Below the pieces are notes generated by a model that saw only the letters and a program-made list of their open reading frames with translations, was not told the DNA's origin and did no database searches. Below are positions 38,188 through 47,067 of a DNA stretch of 64,000 nucleotides, in pieces. The translations under genes and the position numbers were made by a program. Source of the stretch: Acinetobacter dispersus. Lineage in GTDB: Bacteria; Pseudomonadota; Gammaproteobacteria; Pseudomonadales; Moraxellaceae. The DNA is taken from contig NZ_CP041970.1 in NCBI RefSeq assembly GCF_009884975.1, forward strand, positions 2,170,001 through 2,234,000. The letters are read 5' to 3'. Every line of letters begins with the position of its first letter. Position 1 is the stretch's first letter.

Positions 38188-38901
38188 ATGGGCATCCCCT
38201 TTTCTGAGAATGAAAATCAACCTGCCAAACGCCTTGTTGGTATTGGTCTGGTGTTATTTCTACATCTCATTATCGCCTATATTCTGATGACAAGTTTAGC
38301 GACCGACTTTAGCAAGCCTGTCGATAAGCCTGTAGAACTACAGATTATTCAGGACATCAAACCACCACCGCCTCCAAAACCAGAGGAACCAAAACCTAAA
38401 GAAAAGCCACCCGAGCCACCGAAAATGGTCGAAAAAGTGGCCAAGATGCCTGCCCTACCTAAACAGGTGGAGAAAGTCACACCTGTGCAAAAATCAGCCC
38501 CAGCTCAACCTACCAAAACGGCTGTTGCTACACCAACACCTACGCCTGCTGCAGCAAGTCCGAGTCCTGTTGCTGCTCCAACAGCGCCTGCCGCACCTGC
38601 GGCTCCAGCTAAACCCGCAGGAATTTCACGCGGCGTTTCTGAAGGCGAAGCGGGCTGCCAAAAACCTGAATATCCACGTGAAGCCTTGATGAATGAAGAA
38701 GAAGGTACGGTGCGTATTCGTGTACTGGTTGATGGTTCAGGCAAAGTCATTGACTCAAAAGTCAAAAAATCCAGCGGCAGTAAAAGCTTAGATAAGGCGG
38801 CTATTAAAGCGTATAGCCTGTGTACTTTTAAAGCAGCGATGAAAGACGGTGTACCACAACAAGAATGGTACGAAATCGAATATCCATTCACGATTTCCTA
38901 A
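38188..38901 (+). CDS. tonB: TonB energy-transduction protein
   Basis: 237 residues from ATG 38188, which has CAGGAG upstream; the frame extends to 38164 without one. One N-terminal anchor helix (LVGIGLVLFLHLIIAYILM) is followed by a Pro/Lys/Glu-rich periplasmic span (KPPPPPKPEEPKPKEKPPEP) and an Ala/Pro-rich spacer. The C-terminal TonB domain (about 150-237) contains PEYPREAL and GTVRIRVLVDGSGKV. It also has two cysteines (GCQKPEYP, SLCTFKAA) that could pair. It links ExbB/ExbD to the receptor upstream. Confidence 0.92.
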   Translation: MGIPFSENENQPAKRLVGIGLVLFLHLIIAYILMTSLATDFSKPVDKPVELQIIQDIKPPPPPKPEEPKPKEKPPEPPKMVEKVAKMPALPKQVEKVTPVQKSAPAQPTKTAVATPTPTPAAASPSPVAAPTAPAAPAAPAKPAGISRGVSEGEAGCQKPEYPREALMNEEEGTVRIRVLVDGSGKVIDSKVKKSSGSKSLDKAAIKAYSLCTFKAAMKDGVPQQEWYEIEYPFTIS

Positions 38902-38941
38902 TTAAATGCATTGAACAAACAAATTTTTGGAGAATTTAAAG

Positions 38942-39817
38942 ATGATAAACACAGCAAAACGTATTTCTCGAATCGCAGCAATTGGCCTCATCGCAGGTAC
39001 GACCTTACTTCCAGTTGCAAGCGTGTGGGCGGATGAAACCACGCAAACCACAGCCGTAACGACAGTAGCGACTGATGCCGCAGCACAAGCAGCACCAACC
39101 CCGCCTCCATTACCTGCAACTGTTGAGAAAGTACATAACCCTTATGGTTTAGAAGCCCTATGGCGCGAAGGTGACTTAGTCGCAAAATCAACACTATTTA
39201 TCTTGGTATTAATGTCAATTGGAACGTGGTACATCATTCTGTCGAAAGTGTTCCAACAAAGTAAAATTAAACGCCATGGCACAGAAGCTGAACGTCATTT
39301 TTGGGAAGCAGAGTCTTTAAATAGTGCTGCAGAAAGTTTAAATAGCAATAGTAGCTACCGTTATATTGCTGAAAAAGGCATTCGCTCAACCAAACATCAC
39401 GATGGCACCTTATTAGAACGTATTGATTTCAACACATGGGTAACAATCTCAATTCAACGTGCAATCGAAAAAGTACAAAGTCACTTAAGCAATGGCCTAG
39501 CCTTCCTTGCCACTGTGGGTTCAACCGCACCATTTGTCGGCTTATTTGGAACAGTTTGGGGGATTTATCACGCGCTTACTGCAATCGGTATTTCAGGCCA
39601 AGCATCAATTGATAAAGTTGCTGGACCTGTCGGTGAAGCACTGATTATGACCGCAATTGGTCTTGCTGTGGCCGTTCCTGCCGTACTTGGTTATAACTGG
39701 TTAACCCGTCGTAATAAAGCGGTGATGGACAATGTTCGCTCATTTGGCTCAGACCTACATGCCGTACTCCTCAGCGGCGACCTAAACAGTAATCATCCAA
39801 ACCGTGATTCTAAATAA
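38942..39817 (+). CDS. exbB: ExbB, proton-channel subunit of the Ton motor
   Basis: 291 residues from ATG 38942 with GGAG upstream; the frame reaches a TTG at 38927 that overlaps that site. This is the long ExbB type with an N-terminal signal peptide (IAAIGLIAGTTLLPVASVWA) and an Ala/Thr/Pro-rich mature start. Three membrane helices follow: near 80-100 (TLFILVLMSIGTWYIIL), near 180-205 (FLATVGSTAPFVGLFGTVWGI), and near 225-250 (GPVGEALIMTAIGLAVAVPAVLGY, cited as EALIMTAIGLAVAVPA). Works with ExbD to use the proton gradient. Confidence 0.94.
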   Translation: MINTAKRISRIAAIGLIAGTTLLPVASVWADETTQTTAVTTVATDAAAQAAPTPPPLPATVEKVHNPYGLEALWREGDLVAKSTLFILVLMSIGTWYIILSKVFQQSKIKRHGTEAERHFWEAESLNSAAESLNSNSSYRYIAEKGIRSTKHHDGTLLERIDFNTWVTISIQRAIEKVQSHLSNGLAFLATVGSTAPFVGLFGTVWGIYHALTAIGISGQASIDKVAGPVGEALIMTAIGLAVAVPAVLGYNWLTRRNKAVMDNVRSFGSDLHAVLLSGDLNSNHPNRDSK

Positions 39818-39828
39818 GGAACACCATT

Positions 39829-40257
39829 ATGGGCATGATGATTAATTCAGATCAAAGCGACGATGATGTCATCGGGACGATTAACACGACTCCATTAGTC
39901 GACATCATGCTGGTGCTGCTGATTATCTTTTTAATCACAGTTCCAGTGGTCACACACACTGTTCCGGTAAAACTACCTGAAGAAAAAAATACACCTTATG
40001 CCACCACACCACAAAATATCCAGCTTTCAGTGAATAAAACGGGGGATATTTTCTGGAATGAACAACACGTTGCAAATAAAGAAACGTTACTTGCCCGTTT
40101 ACAAGCTGAAGCGCAAAAACGTCCACAACCTGAAGTTCATATTCGTGGTGATCAACAGACACATTATGAAGCGATTGATCAGGTAATCAGTACAACCCAA
40201 CAGGCTGGAATTGGCAAAATCGCTTTTGTTACAACTCCCCCTGCTTCTACACCATAA
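39829..40257 (+). CDS. exbD: ExbD-family protein, copy 1
   Basis: 142 residues. One N-terminal helix carries the conserved membrane Asp in TTPLVDIMLVLLIIFLITVPV, then a periplasmic domain with QLSVNKTGDIFWNEQHV and EVHIRGDQQTHYEAIDQVI. Eleven bases follow exbB. It pairs with exbD copy 2; the two share order and length but differ in their periplasmic halves. Confidence 0.93.
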   Translation: MGMMINSDQSDDDVIGTINTTPLVDIMLVLLIIFLITVPVVTHTVPVKLPEEKNTPYATTPQNIQLSVNKTGDIFWNEQHVANKETLLARLQAEAQKRPQPEVHIRGDQQTHYEAIDQVISTTQQAGIGKIAFVTTPPASTP

Positions 40258-40271
40258 CAGGAGGATCACAC

Positions 40272-40691
40272 ATGGGTATGAATGTGGGTTCAAAAAATGA
40301 TGAAGAAGATGTGATGCTCGACGTCAACATGACCCCCTTGATTGATGTCATGTTGGTGCTGCTGATCATGTTCATTATCACCATTCCAATTCCGAACAAT
40401 GCCATTAACATTAATTTGCCGAATGGCACACCGCCACCGCCAACCGATCAGAAGCCACCAGAAACCATTAATTTACGGGTTGATGCACAAGGGCATATTT
40501 TCTGGAATGATCAAGCGGTTGCTGATCGTTCAGCCTTAAAAGCCCTGTTTGATTCGGTTGCTCAAAAAGCTGATCAGGATCAGATTAAGTTTAAGCCTGA
40601 TGCAAAGGCTGAATACAAGAATATCGCGATGGTGATGGCACTCGCTCAACAGAGTAATGTCACCAAAATTGGTATCGTCAGTAATAACTAA
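40272..40691 (+). CDS. exbD: ExbD-family protein, copy 2
   Basis: 139 residues. Helix with the membrane Asp in MTPLIDVMLVLLIMFIITIPI, then a Pro-rich PNGTPPPPTDQKPP and a domain with NLRVDAQGHIFWNDQAV and FKPDAKAEYKNIAMVMALA. It is 14 bases after copy 1 with AGGAGG-like spacing. Some Ton systems (for example in Xanthomonas) carry two ExbDs, of which one may be dispensable for iron uptake. Confidence 0.93.
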   Translation: MGMNVGSKNDEEDVMLDVNMTPLIDVMLVLLIMFIITIPIPNNAININLPNGTPPPPTDQKPPETINLRVDAQGHIFWNDQAVADRSALKALFDSVAQKADQDQIKFKPDAKAEYKNIAMVMALAQQSNVTKIGIVSNN

Positions 40692-40738
40692 ATAATAAAA
40701 ACAAAAAATTAATCAGATAACTATAATTTTACTCCTGC

Positions 40739-40767
40739 GCTAACAAGTTCGCTTGTTAGCTTTTTTT
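40739..40767 (+). terminator. bidirectional terminator after the Ton operon
   Basis: GCTAACAAG and CTTGTTAGC around TTCG, a very stable tetraloop hairpin, followed by seven T. It overlaps the last bases of the convergent exported-protein gene. Confidence 0.93.
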
Positions 40768-41431
40768 ATTTTATTTCACGGATCATAATCGGAATAAGTT
40801 TACTGCTCACCTTATAACCTTGTGGTTTGTTATTACAAGCATCCCCTGTTACGGTTGTTCGAATGATATAAGGAGAATAAGGCATTACATTTAAATAGCC
40901 CGAATTATCTCGGCCAGTACGACAGTCTTCTGCCCCTAGTTTGTCGTCATAGCGTCCGTCATAGGAAGACTCCTCTACCTCGGTAATCAGTTTGCTTGTC
41001 CACTGAGTGAAATAAACCAAACTTTTACTCGATTCAACAGTACCCTGTCCTGAACCTGCGCTTTCAATTTCGATCAGTTGAATCGGTTTACCTTTATAAA
41101 CGGTTGGATGCACTTTAAAGCTATTCGATTGCCCACCAAACTCTTTTAAGATTCGCGCCTGCTTTAATTTTGGACGGGTTAACACATAGCCAGCCCAAAA
41201 ATTACGTCCTGCATTTTCAAAACTCACACCAGATAAATAGGCTTCTTCACCCGAGATCAGTTTTACTGTTTCAGTCGAATCGATCTGAATAGCTTGGGGT
41301 GGATTGGCATTTGAATCTTGTAAGTTGGTGATCCAACTAATAATGGCCTTATCGCTAGGTACAGCAGCGTGAGTAGTCGAGATTAGACTTGATAGACAAA
41401 GTGTTATAAAAATAAATTTCTTTTTATTCAT
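40766..41431 (-). CDS. exported protein of unknown function
   Basis: 221 residues with a clear signal peptide (FIFITLCLSSLISTTHA, cleavage before AVPSD). The mature part reads like a small beta-rich periplasmic protein with two cysteines (AEDCRTGRD, GDACNNKPQ) that may pair. No named family recognised. It converges on exbD copy 2 and shares its terminator. Confidence 0.7.
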   Translation of the reverse strand: MNKKKFIFITLCLSSLISTTHAAVPSDKAIISWITNLQDSNANPPQAIQIDSTETVKLISGEEAYLSGVSFENAGRNFWAGYVLTRPKLKQARILKEFGGQSNSFKVHPTVYKGKPIQLIEIESAGSGQGTVESSKSLVYFTQWTSKLITEVEESSYDGRYDDKLGAEDCRTGRDNSGYLNVMPYSPYIIRTTVTGDACNNKPQGYKVSSKLIPIMIREIK

Positions 41432-41460
41432 TATGATTTCTCTTTAGAGATTAAATCTGA

Positions 41461-41625
41461 AAGCGATCTTGACGGAGTCTCTCCAAGCACTCATCCAATC
41501 ATAGGGAAACCCTCTTACTTTTCAAAGATGAAAAGTAACAAAAATCTTTTGTTAGACTGACGGTACGTCCTTGCTACCGCAGTCTAACTTGGCGGCATCC
41601 TTGCCGCCCTCCACGATCACAGATA
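41461..41625 (+). repeat. structured intergenic repeat, member E1
   Basis: Related in its left part to E2 (45521-45745) and E3 (61255-61450, reversed): a GACGGAGTCT block, then ACTCATCC and TTACTTTTC. Three consecutive perfect hairpins follow: TTACTTTTC/GAAAAGTAA (41515-41538), GTTAGACTG..CGGTA/TACCG..CAGTCTAAC (41551-41588, 14 pairs with one bulge), and GGCGGC/GCCGCC (41591-41608). None has a terminal T-run. It fills the gap between the exported-protein gene and bioD. Confidence 0.65.
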
Positions 41626-41644
41626 TTTACTAGACAATAAATAC

Positions 41645-42295
41645 CTAGAATGAGTTAAACTTTTCCAATTCAATCCATTGAGCATCAGGAAAATGCTTCG
41701 CCAAATAAGCTTTTAAATAATCGGCGGTATCTTTCGAAATAAGTGGATCTTTCGACTCATCCTTTAAGTTATACACCAAAGCATACAAACTCAAACCACG
41801 CTGCTTTAAAGCCTCTAAACTCAATAAAGTATGATTAATACTACCCAAACGCCCAGAAGTCACTAAAATCACAGGAAATTGATGCCGAGCGATATAATCA
41901 ATCGTCAACAATTCTGTGGTTAAAGGTACCATTAAACCACCAGCACCTTCTAACAACACCACCTCAAAACGCTGAGCAAGTTCTTTAGTCGCAGCTTCAA
42001 TTTTCGCGAAATCTAGATCACGCCCATCCAAACGTGTGGCTAAATGCGGTGACGCTGGATAGGTAAAAATCTCAGGCATGGTCAGCTTTTCATGATCTTC
42101 CTGAAACCAGCCACTCCCCATAATTTCACGATGCTTTTCGATATCTTCGGAGATATCTACATTCCCAGTTTGTACTAATTTTTGGGTAATGACACGCTGT
42201 CCCTGTTCGGTCCAAAGCTTGGCGAGATAACCAGTGGCATAAGTTTTACCAATTTCAGTATCTATACCGCTGACAAAATAAATTGTTGCACTCAT
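41645..42295 (-). CDS. bioD: dethiobiotin synthetase
   Basis: BioD forms the ureido ring of dethiobiotin from DAPA, CO2 and ATP. 216 residues from ATG 42295 ([10 protein letters not shown]), with GGAG upstream. That ATG overlaps the bioC stop as ATGA. P-loop [13 protein letters not shown], and [10 protein letters not shown] as the second conserved motif. Last gene of the bioA-bioF-bioC-bioD run. Confidence 0.94.
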   Translation of the reverse strand: MSATIYFVSGIDTEIGKTYATGYLAKLWTEQGQRVITQKLVQTGNVDISEDIEKHREIMGSGWFQEDHEKLTMPEIFTYPASPHLATRLDGRDLDFAKIEAATKELAQRFEVVLLEGAGGLMVPLTTELLTIDYIARHQFPVILVTSGRLGSINHTLLSLEALKQRGLSLYALVYNLKDESKDPLISKDTADYLKAYLAKHFPDAQWIELEKFNSF

Positions 42296-43044
42296 GCTGT
42301 TCTCCACGCGATCACATAAATCGGATGATAAGTCAGGCGAAAACCCTGCATATCATAAAACTGTTGATAATCTAAATAAAACTGCTGTAAAGATTGCTTA
42401 GTCCAACGATGTGATTGAGCTGTTGCTGTCACGCCTGTGGCTTTTAAATGCTGCAATACAGATTTTGGATGATCAAAATAAACCTGCTTATGATCTTGCT
42501 GTATCAATAGAATTTCAAAGTCTTGCTGTTCAAGCTGTCGCTTTAAAGACTCTAAGCCAACATAATTTAAGCCTTGCCCAGTCAGCTGTTTAATTTCCGT
42601 TAGATTATCTGCTCCAAAAGTAGAAAAACAGAAATACGCATTCGGCTTTAACGCAGCATAAACCCTCTGCAATAAAGCAGGTAAGTCAATCATCCACTGT
42701 AATGCTGAACTGGAAATCACTGCATCTAAAGACTGCGGTAAAGTGAGCTGTTCAACATCCCCGATCAGCCAATTTAAATGTTTAAGATTAAGAAAATGCT
42801 GATCGACATCTGCATATAAATCATTTAAGTACAGTTGCTCAACCTGAAAATAGGACTCAAATAAATGGGTGAGATTGCCTGAACCACAGCCAATCTCTAG
42901 GACTGAATTTAAGCTTTGCGGACAATACACTTTAAGATATTCAAATAACTGCGCACTAATCTGTTTCTGTACCACAGCATGCTCGACATAGCTTTGCCCT
43001 GCTTTGGCAAAACGTTGGGCAACTAGTGCTTTATTGATGCTCAC
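42292..43044 (-). CDS. bioC: malonyl-ACP O-methyltransferase
   Basis: BioC methylates malonyl-ACP so it can enter fatty acid synthesis as a disguised primer for pimeloyl-ACP. 250 residues from GTG 43044, which overlaps the bioF stop as GTGA and has GGAG five bases away; a GTG at 43050 is possible but too close to that site. SAM motif [15 protein letters not shown], then [12 protein letters not shown], a [10 protein letters not shown] segment and YFCFSTFG, all usual for BioC. Confidence 0.92.
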   Translation of the reverse strand: MSINKALVAQRFAKAGQSYVEHAVVQKQISAQLFEYLKVYCPQSLNSVLEIGCGSGNLTHLFESYFQVEQLYLNDLYADVDQHFLNLKHLNWLIGDVEQLTLPQSLDAVISSSALQWMIDLPALLQRVYAALKPNAYFCFSTFGADNLTEIKQLTGQGLNYVGLESLKRQLEQQDFEILLIQQDHKQVYFDHPKSVLQHLKATGVTATAQSHRWTKQSLQQFYLDYQQFYDMQGFRLTYHPIYVIAWRTA

Positions 43045-44195
43045 AAACACTCCACCAATTGTTCCAATTCATTTTTTTGCACCAAAGAGGTTAATGAAAT
43101 ACGCAAACGTGAACTATTCTGTGGCACTGTTGGTGGGCGTACCGGCATGGCATAAAAACCCTGTTGCTGCACATAGCAAGCCTTTTCAATTGCAGCTTGG
43201 CTTTCACCCACAATAATCGGAATGATATGACTGCTGGAAGGACTAGAGAAACCTTTTGCGATCACCGCCTGTTGTAAATACTGGCTCATCTCAGCCAAGT
43301 GCTGACGCTGTGGCTGCATGCTCAATACTTTATTAAACATGAAATCTGACCATGCCATCGAGATCGGCGGTAACGCAGTACTAAAAATCAGTGGGCGCAT
43401 TTTATTGATCAGATAATCACGAATGATTGAATCACAAATGATATAGCCTCCTACCGAAGCAATTGCTTTACCAAAGGTTCCCACCAAGAAATCAATCTGA
43501 TCCAATACGCCATATTGTTCAGCACAACCCAGACCTTGCTCACCCCTGACGCCGATCGCATGGGCTTCATCGACATACAACATGGTTTTGGCAAAGCGTT
43601 GCTTTAACTGCGCCAATGCAGCTAAATCCGTCTCGTCCCCATCCATACTAAAAATACTTTCGGTCACCACAATAATGCGTTCAACTTGCTCATCTTGATG
43701 ATGCTTTTGCAATAACTGTTCCAGATGTTGCAAATCATTATGACGATAACGTACATATTGAGCAGTCGAAAGCCGAATGCCATCAATCATACTGGCATGT
43801 ACCAGTTTATCGGCCAGAATCACGGTTTTGCTATCGCACAAGGCTGGCAAAATACCGATATTCATGTGGTAACCGCTATTAAAGAGTAAGGTAGCACGGC
43901 TAAACGCTTTGCTTAGGCTATTTTCAAATTGTTCATATTCTGCAAAATTACCCGTCAGCAAGCGTGAAGAAGATGAACTAAAGAGCGCTCGTTCGATTTT
44001 CAACGTATCAAGAAATTCTTCTCTTAAAGTTAAATCAGCGGCCAAACCTAAATAATCATTGGATGCGAGATTCAACATGGTTCGATCTTGAATGGTGATC
44101 CATCGTCCAGATTGCTCATTTGCAGTGAATTGGCGGAAATTGCCCTGTTGCTTAAGTTGCTCAAGCTGCTCGGCATAATGATCAAGCAAGGACAT
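43041..44195 (-). CDS. bioF: 8-amino-7-oxononanoate synthase
   Basis: BioF condenses pimeloyl-ACP with alanine using PLP. 384 residues from ATG 44195 ([10 protein letters not shown]), nine bases from AAGGAG; ATG 44201 is too close. Motifs: [31 protein letters not shown], and PLP lysine in [17 protein letters not shown]. It starts inside the 3' end of bioA, so the two are translationally coupled. Confidence 0.95.
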   Translation of the reverse strand: MSLLDHYAEQLEQLKQQGNFRQFTANEQSGRWITIQDRTMLNLASNDYLGLAADLTLREEFLDTLKIERALFSSSSSRLLTGNFAEYEQFENSLSKAFSRATLLFNSGYHMNIGILPALCDSKTVILADKLVHASMIDGIRLSTAQYVRYRHNDLQHLEQLLQKHHQDEQVERIIVVTESIFSMDGDETDLAALAQLKQRFAKTMLYVDEAHAIGVRGEQGLGCAEQYGVLDQIDFLVGTFGKAIASVGGYIICDSIIRDYLINKMRPLIFSTALPPISMAWSDFMFNKVLSMQPQRQHLAEMSQYLQQAVIAKGFSSPSSSHIIPIIVGESQAAIEKACYVQQQGFYAMPVRPPTVPQNSSRLRISLTSLVQKNELEQLVECL

Positions 44196-45477
44196 TGGCA
44201 TTTACTCCTTGCATATTTTTTACCACTTCACTCATCTGTGCTAATAAATAATGGAGTTCATCATCGCTAATCACATACGGCGGCATCACGTAGACCAATT
44301 TTCCAAATGGTCGTACCCAAATCCCCCGTTCAACAAACTGTTGCTGTAAGGTTTTCATATCAACATTGGTGGTTAATTCAACCACGCCAATCGCCCCTAA
44401 AACCCGTACATCCGCAACGTGGTCAAGCTGGGCTAAATCATTTAACTGTTCAGTCAGAATCTGTTCAATTCGTTGAATATTGGCTTGCCAATCCTGTTCC
44501 ACCAGCAATTGAGTACTTCTTAATGCAACCGCACAAGCCAGTGGATTCGCCATAAAGGTTGGGCCATGCATAAACACGCCTGCTTCACCACGACTAATGG
44601 TTTCAGCCACTTGCTTGGTGGTCAAGGTTGCAGACAGCGTCATATAACCACCCGTTAAACCTTTGCCAATACACATAATATCGGGTTCAACCTGTGCGTG
44701 TTCCCATGCAAACATTTTGCCTGTACGCCCAAAACCTGTCGCAATCTCATCAAAAATCAACAATAAATTGTATTGCTCACACAACGCTTTGGCTTGGCGC
44801 AAATATTCAGAATGATAAAAACGCATCCCTCCCGCACCTTGTACAATCGGTTCGATAATCAGGGCAGCAATACTGTGATGATGCTGTTCAATCTGTTTCT
44901 TGAGTTCCTGAATGTCTTGCGGATCCCACTCTCTATCAAAGCGGCTTTGTGGCGCGGGTACAAAAATTCGATTCGGTAAACTTGTACCAAAAATCTGATG
45001 CATCCCCGTGACTGGATCACACACCGACATCGCATTCCATGTATCGCCATGATAGCCAGAACGGGTGGTAATAAAATTGGTTTTCTCTGGTTTGTTTAAT
45101 GCAGCCCAATATTGAACTGCCATTTTTAACGCTACTTCTACGGCAACCGAACCTGAGTCTGCGTAGAAAATCTTATCTAAATTCGGCGGCGTGATTTTTA
45201 ATAATAATTTGCCTAATTCAATTGCAGGTTCATGGGTCAGACCGCCAAACATGATATGCGCCATATTCTGCAATTGATCTGTAACTGCTTGGTTTAGTTC
45301 AGGATGGTTATAGCCATGAATCGCACACCACCATGACGACATGCCATCAACCAAAGTTCGACCATCTTCTAATTCAATCGTTGCACCGTAGGCACGTTTG
45401 ACTTTAAAGGTTGGTAGTGGATTTAACATCGAAGTATAGGGATGCCATATATGTTCTAAATCAAATGGGTCTGTCAT
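44182..45477 (-). CDS. bioA: adenosylmethionine-8-amino-7-oxononanoate aminotransferase
   Basis: BioA converts KAPA to DAPA using SAM as amino donor. 431 residues, fold-type [10 protein letters not shown] near the N-terminus, [55 protein letters not shown], and PLP lysine in [16 protein letters not shown]. First gene of the bio run, so the biotin promoter should lie in 45478-45838. It overlaps bioF by 14 bases. Confidence 0.96.
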   Translation of the reverse strand: MTDPFDLEHIWHPYTSMLNPLPTFKVKRAYGATIELEDGRTLVDGMSSWWCAIHGYNHPELNQAVTDQLQNMAHIMFGGLTHEPAIELGKLLLKITPPNLDKIFYADSGSVAVEVALKMAVQYWAALNKPEKTNFITTRSGYHGDTWNAMSVCDPVTGMHQIFGTSLPNRIFVPAPQSRFDREWDPQDIQELKKQIEQHHHSIAALIIEPIVQGAGGMRFYHSEYLRQAKALCEQYNLLLIFDEIATGFGRTGKMFAWEHAQVEPDIMCIGKGLTGGYMTLSATLTTKQVAETISRGEAGVFMHGPTFMANPLACAVALRSTQLLVEQDWQANIQRIEQILTEQLNDLAQLDHVADVRVLGAIGVVELTTNVDMKTLQQQFVERGIWVRPFGKLVYVMPPYVISDDELHYLLAQMSEVVKNMQGVNANVLA

Positions 45478-45520
45478 CCTTTACCTCTGTAAATTCAATA
45501 TTTAATGATGTGCTGTACAG

Positions 45521-45745
45521 TGTCATTCCGAGTACTCACCCAATTTTAGGATAAGCCTTCAGCTGAACCTACTTTTCTTTCGGGATGAGGAGCGCAGCTC
45601 CGCAAGGGTAACCATCTTGCGCAGCTTTAGCGCTGCTCATCCACAAAACCTGTTCACTTCTTGATCCCATCCAAATATATCTACTCATCCATCTTCATCA
45701 CTTTTACGATAACCACGCAGGTTGTGGATGACCTTACCGAGTATC
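45521..45745 (+). repeat. structured intergenic repeat, member E2
   Basis: Fills most of the 361-base gap between bioA and the BioH-like gene. It shares with E3 the order: ACTCAC/CTCATCC, TTTTAGG..AAGCCTTC, ACTTTT, GTAA.CCAT, CATC-ACAAAACCTGTTCACT, CACGCAGGTTG-GATGAC, GAGTATCA. TCATCCAC..AACCTG (45637-45652) pairs with CAGGTTGTGGATGA (45718-45731). The biotin promoter could lie inside or beside this element. No protein is encoded. Confidence 0.65.
45583..45642 (+). other. perfect four-way (cloverleaf) junction inside repeat E2
   Basis: Closing stem GGATGAG (45583-45589)/CTCATCC (45636-45642). Inside it three arms abut with no unpaired junction bases: GAGC/GCTC (45590-45600, loop GCA), CGCAAG/CTTGCG (45601-45621, loop of nine), CAGC/GCTG (45622-45635, loop of six). 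All 21 pairs are Watson-Crick. It is not a tRNA: wrong arm sizes and no TTCRA arm. Confidence 0.6.
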
Positions 45746-45838
45746 AATTTTTTGGAAAATTCATACAGAAGAACTTGTGAACATCTTAAACGTGTCAAAA
45801 TCTAAAATATATTGCGAGAACTTTCAATTCAAGCAAGA

Positions 45839-46561
45839 TTAAACCGTCTGTTGAATAAAATCTTCAATTATTTGCACAGTCTGCTCAACCATAAAACATG
45901 GAAAACCATGCGAAGCTCCATCAATCAAAACAACAGATAGATTCTTTGTAGCCAAATCTTTAGTTTTTCGCACAACTTGGTAAGGAACTAAAGCATCATG
46001 CTCTGCAAAGACGTGCAACTGCTTACCTTGACAACGTTCGTACAACTCAACCAAGTTTAATTGCTCCAGCAACTGCAATCCGTCCCGAAGCAATGCAATC
46101 GGTTGTGGACGAATCAATTTCTGCATGGCTACGAAATCTTTCTTTGCTGAACTTGCACCTTGGCACACCAACAAGCCAAAACGCTTTAAAGTACTAATTG
46201 CATCCTGTTCAAATGACTGTTTGAACTGCATAAAGGTTTCAACAGGCATTGCTGTGGTCCAATCAGCTTGTGCCACAAAACATGGATTTGACGCTAAAGT
46301 GATTAAAACTTTCTGCTCAGCATATTTTTGTTGAATTTGATCGACCAATAAGGTTGCCAGTTGTCCGCCAAGCGACCATCCGACAATCACATCAAATTTC
46401 ACTGCACGTTCAACATGCTGTTTCAAGATGTCATCATTCAGCGCATTAAAGATATCCATCCGTTCAACGCTATGTCCCTTTTGTTCTAAAGCCTCATGTA
46501 AAGGTTTTAATAATTCGGCACCACCGCCCCATCCCGTGATGAGTAGAATCTTGTAAATCAC
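45839..46561 (-). CDS. bioH: BioH-like alpha/beta hydrolase
   Basis: About 240 residues from GTG 46561 with GAG seven bases upstream; the frame stays open to TTG 46588. Motifs: LLITGWGGGAELLKPL, nucleophile Ser in VGWSLGGQLA, LASNPCFVAQADWTTAMP (BioH has a matching ASSPCFSA block), acid in FAEHDALVPYQVV, and His in GASHGFPCF. BioH frees pimeloyl-ACP from its methyl ester to end BioC-dependent synthesis. Its position beside bioAFCD supports this. Confidence 0.75.
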   Translation of the reverse strand: MIYKILLITGWGGGAELLKPLHEALEQKGHSVERMDIFNALNDDILKQHVERAVKFDVIVGWSLGGQLATLLVDQIQQKYAEQKVLITLASNPCFVAQADWTTAMPVETFMQFKQSFEQDAISTLKRFGLLVCQGASSAKKDFVAMQKLIRPQPIALLRDGLQLLEQLNLVELYERCQGKQLHVFAEHDALVPYQVVRKTKDLATKNLSVVLIDGASHGFPCFMVEQTVQIIEDFIQQTV

Positions 46562-46603
46562 GTGCTTGCTCAATTCCAAAAACTTCAACGCAGTATACTC
46601 TGA

Positions 46604-46933
46604 TTAACACTCCTCATTATTTTCCAAATCTACCAAAAGCTGCGCTGGAATCACTTGCTCCCAATGTTGCTTGAACTGTCGATGAACTTGATCAATATCA
46701 AAGCAACTATTTCTCGCCACCTGCTGAGCAAGAGCAATATCTTTGGCACGCATATAAGCAAGTAAATAATTTTCTCCCTCTATCTCAAGTTGAAACCAAG
46801 ATTCAACGGTTACCCCTTCTGCTTGAAGTGTTTGAATGGCTTCTACTTTGCGTTGTTTAATTTCTCGCTGCCAAGCCTCGACCTCAGCCTGCCTATTTGC
46901 TTTTAATTTAATCAGAACTGCACCAACATCCAT
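46604..46933 (-). CDS. small DUF6176-like protein
   Basis: 109 residues, cytoplasmic. VGAVLIKLKANRQAEVEAWQREI at the start, then VTVESWFQLEIEGENYLLAYMRAKDI, cited as ESWFQLEIEGENYLLAYMRA. This resembles the ferredoxin-like DUF6176 family as I remember it; function unknown. It lies immediately upstream of the BioH-like gene on the same strand, about 43 bases away, so they may be cotranscribed. Confidence 0.6.
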   Translation of the reverse strand: MDVGAVLIKLKANRQAEVEAWQREIKQRKVEAIQTLQAEGVTVESWFQLEIEGENYLLAYMRAKDIALAQQVARNSCFDIDQVHRQFKQHWEQVIPAQLLVDLENNEEC

Positions 46934-47067
46934 TGATTTTCCTTTTCTTTTTCTAAATTGCTATTCAATTTAAATATATAAAGCAGAGCAAAACCCTGTA
47001 AAGAATTTTCTACCCCATCTAATCACTAAATTTGCTAAAGTAGCTGCTATTACACTTTGAGATCAAC

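Noticed and set aside
41515..41608. Hairpins of repeat E1 as transcription terminators
   Set aside because: None is followed by a T-run on either strand.
45583..45642. The cloverleaf as a tRNA gene
   Set aside because: Arms are too short, there is no TTCRA arm, anticodon loop or CCA, and the total is only 60 bases.
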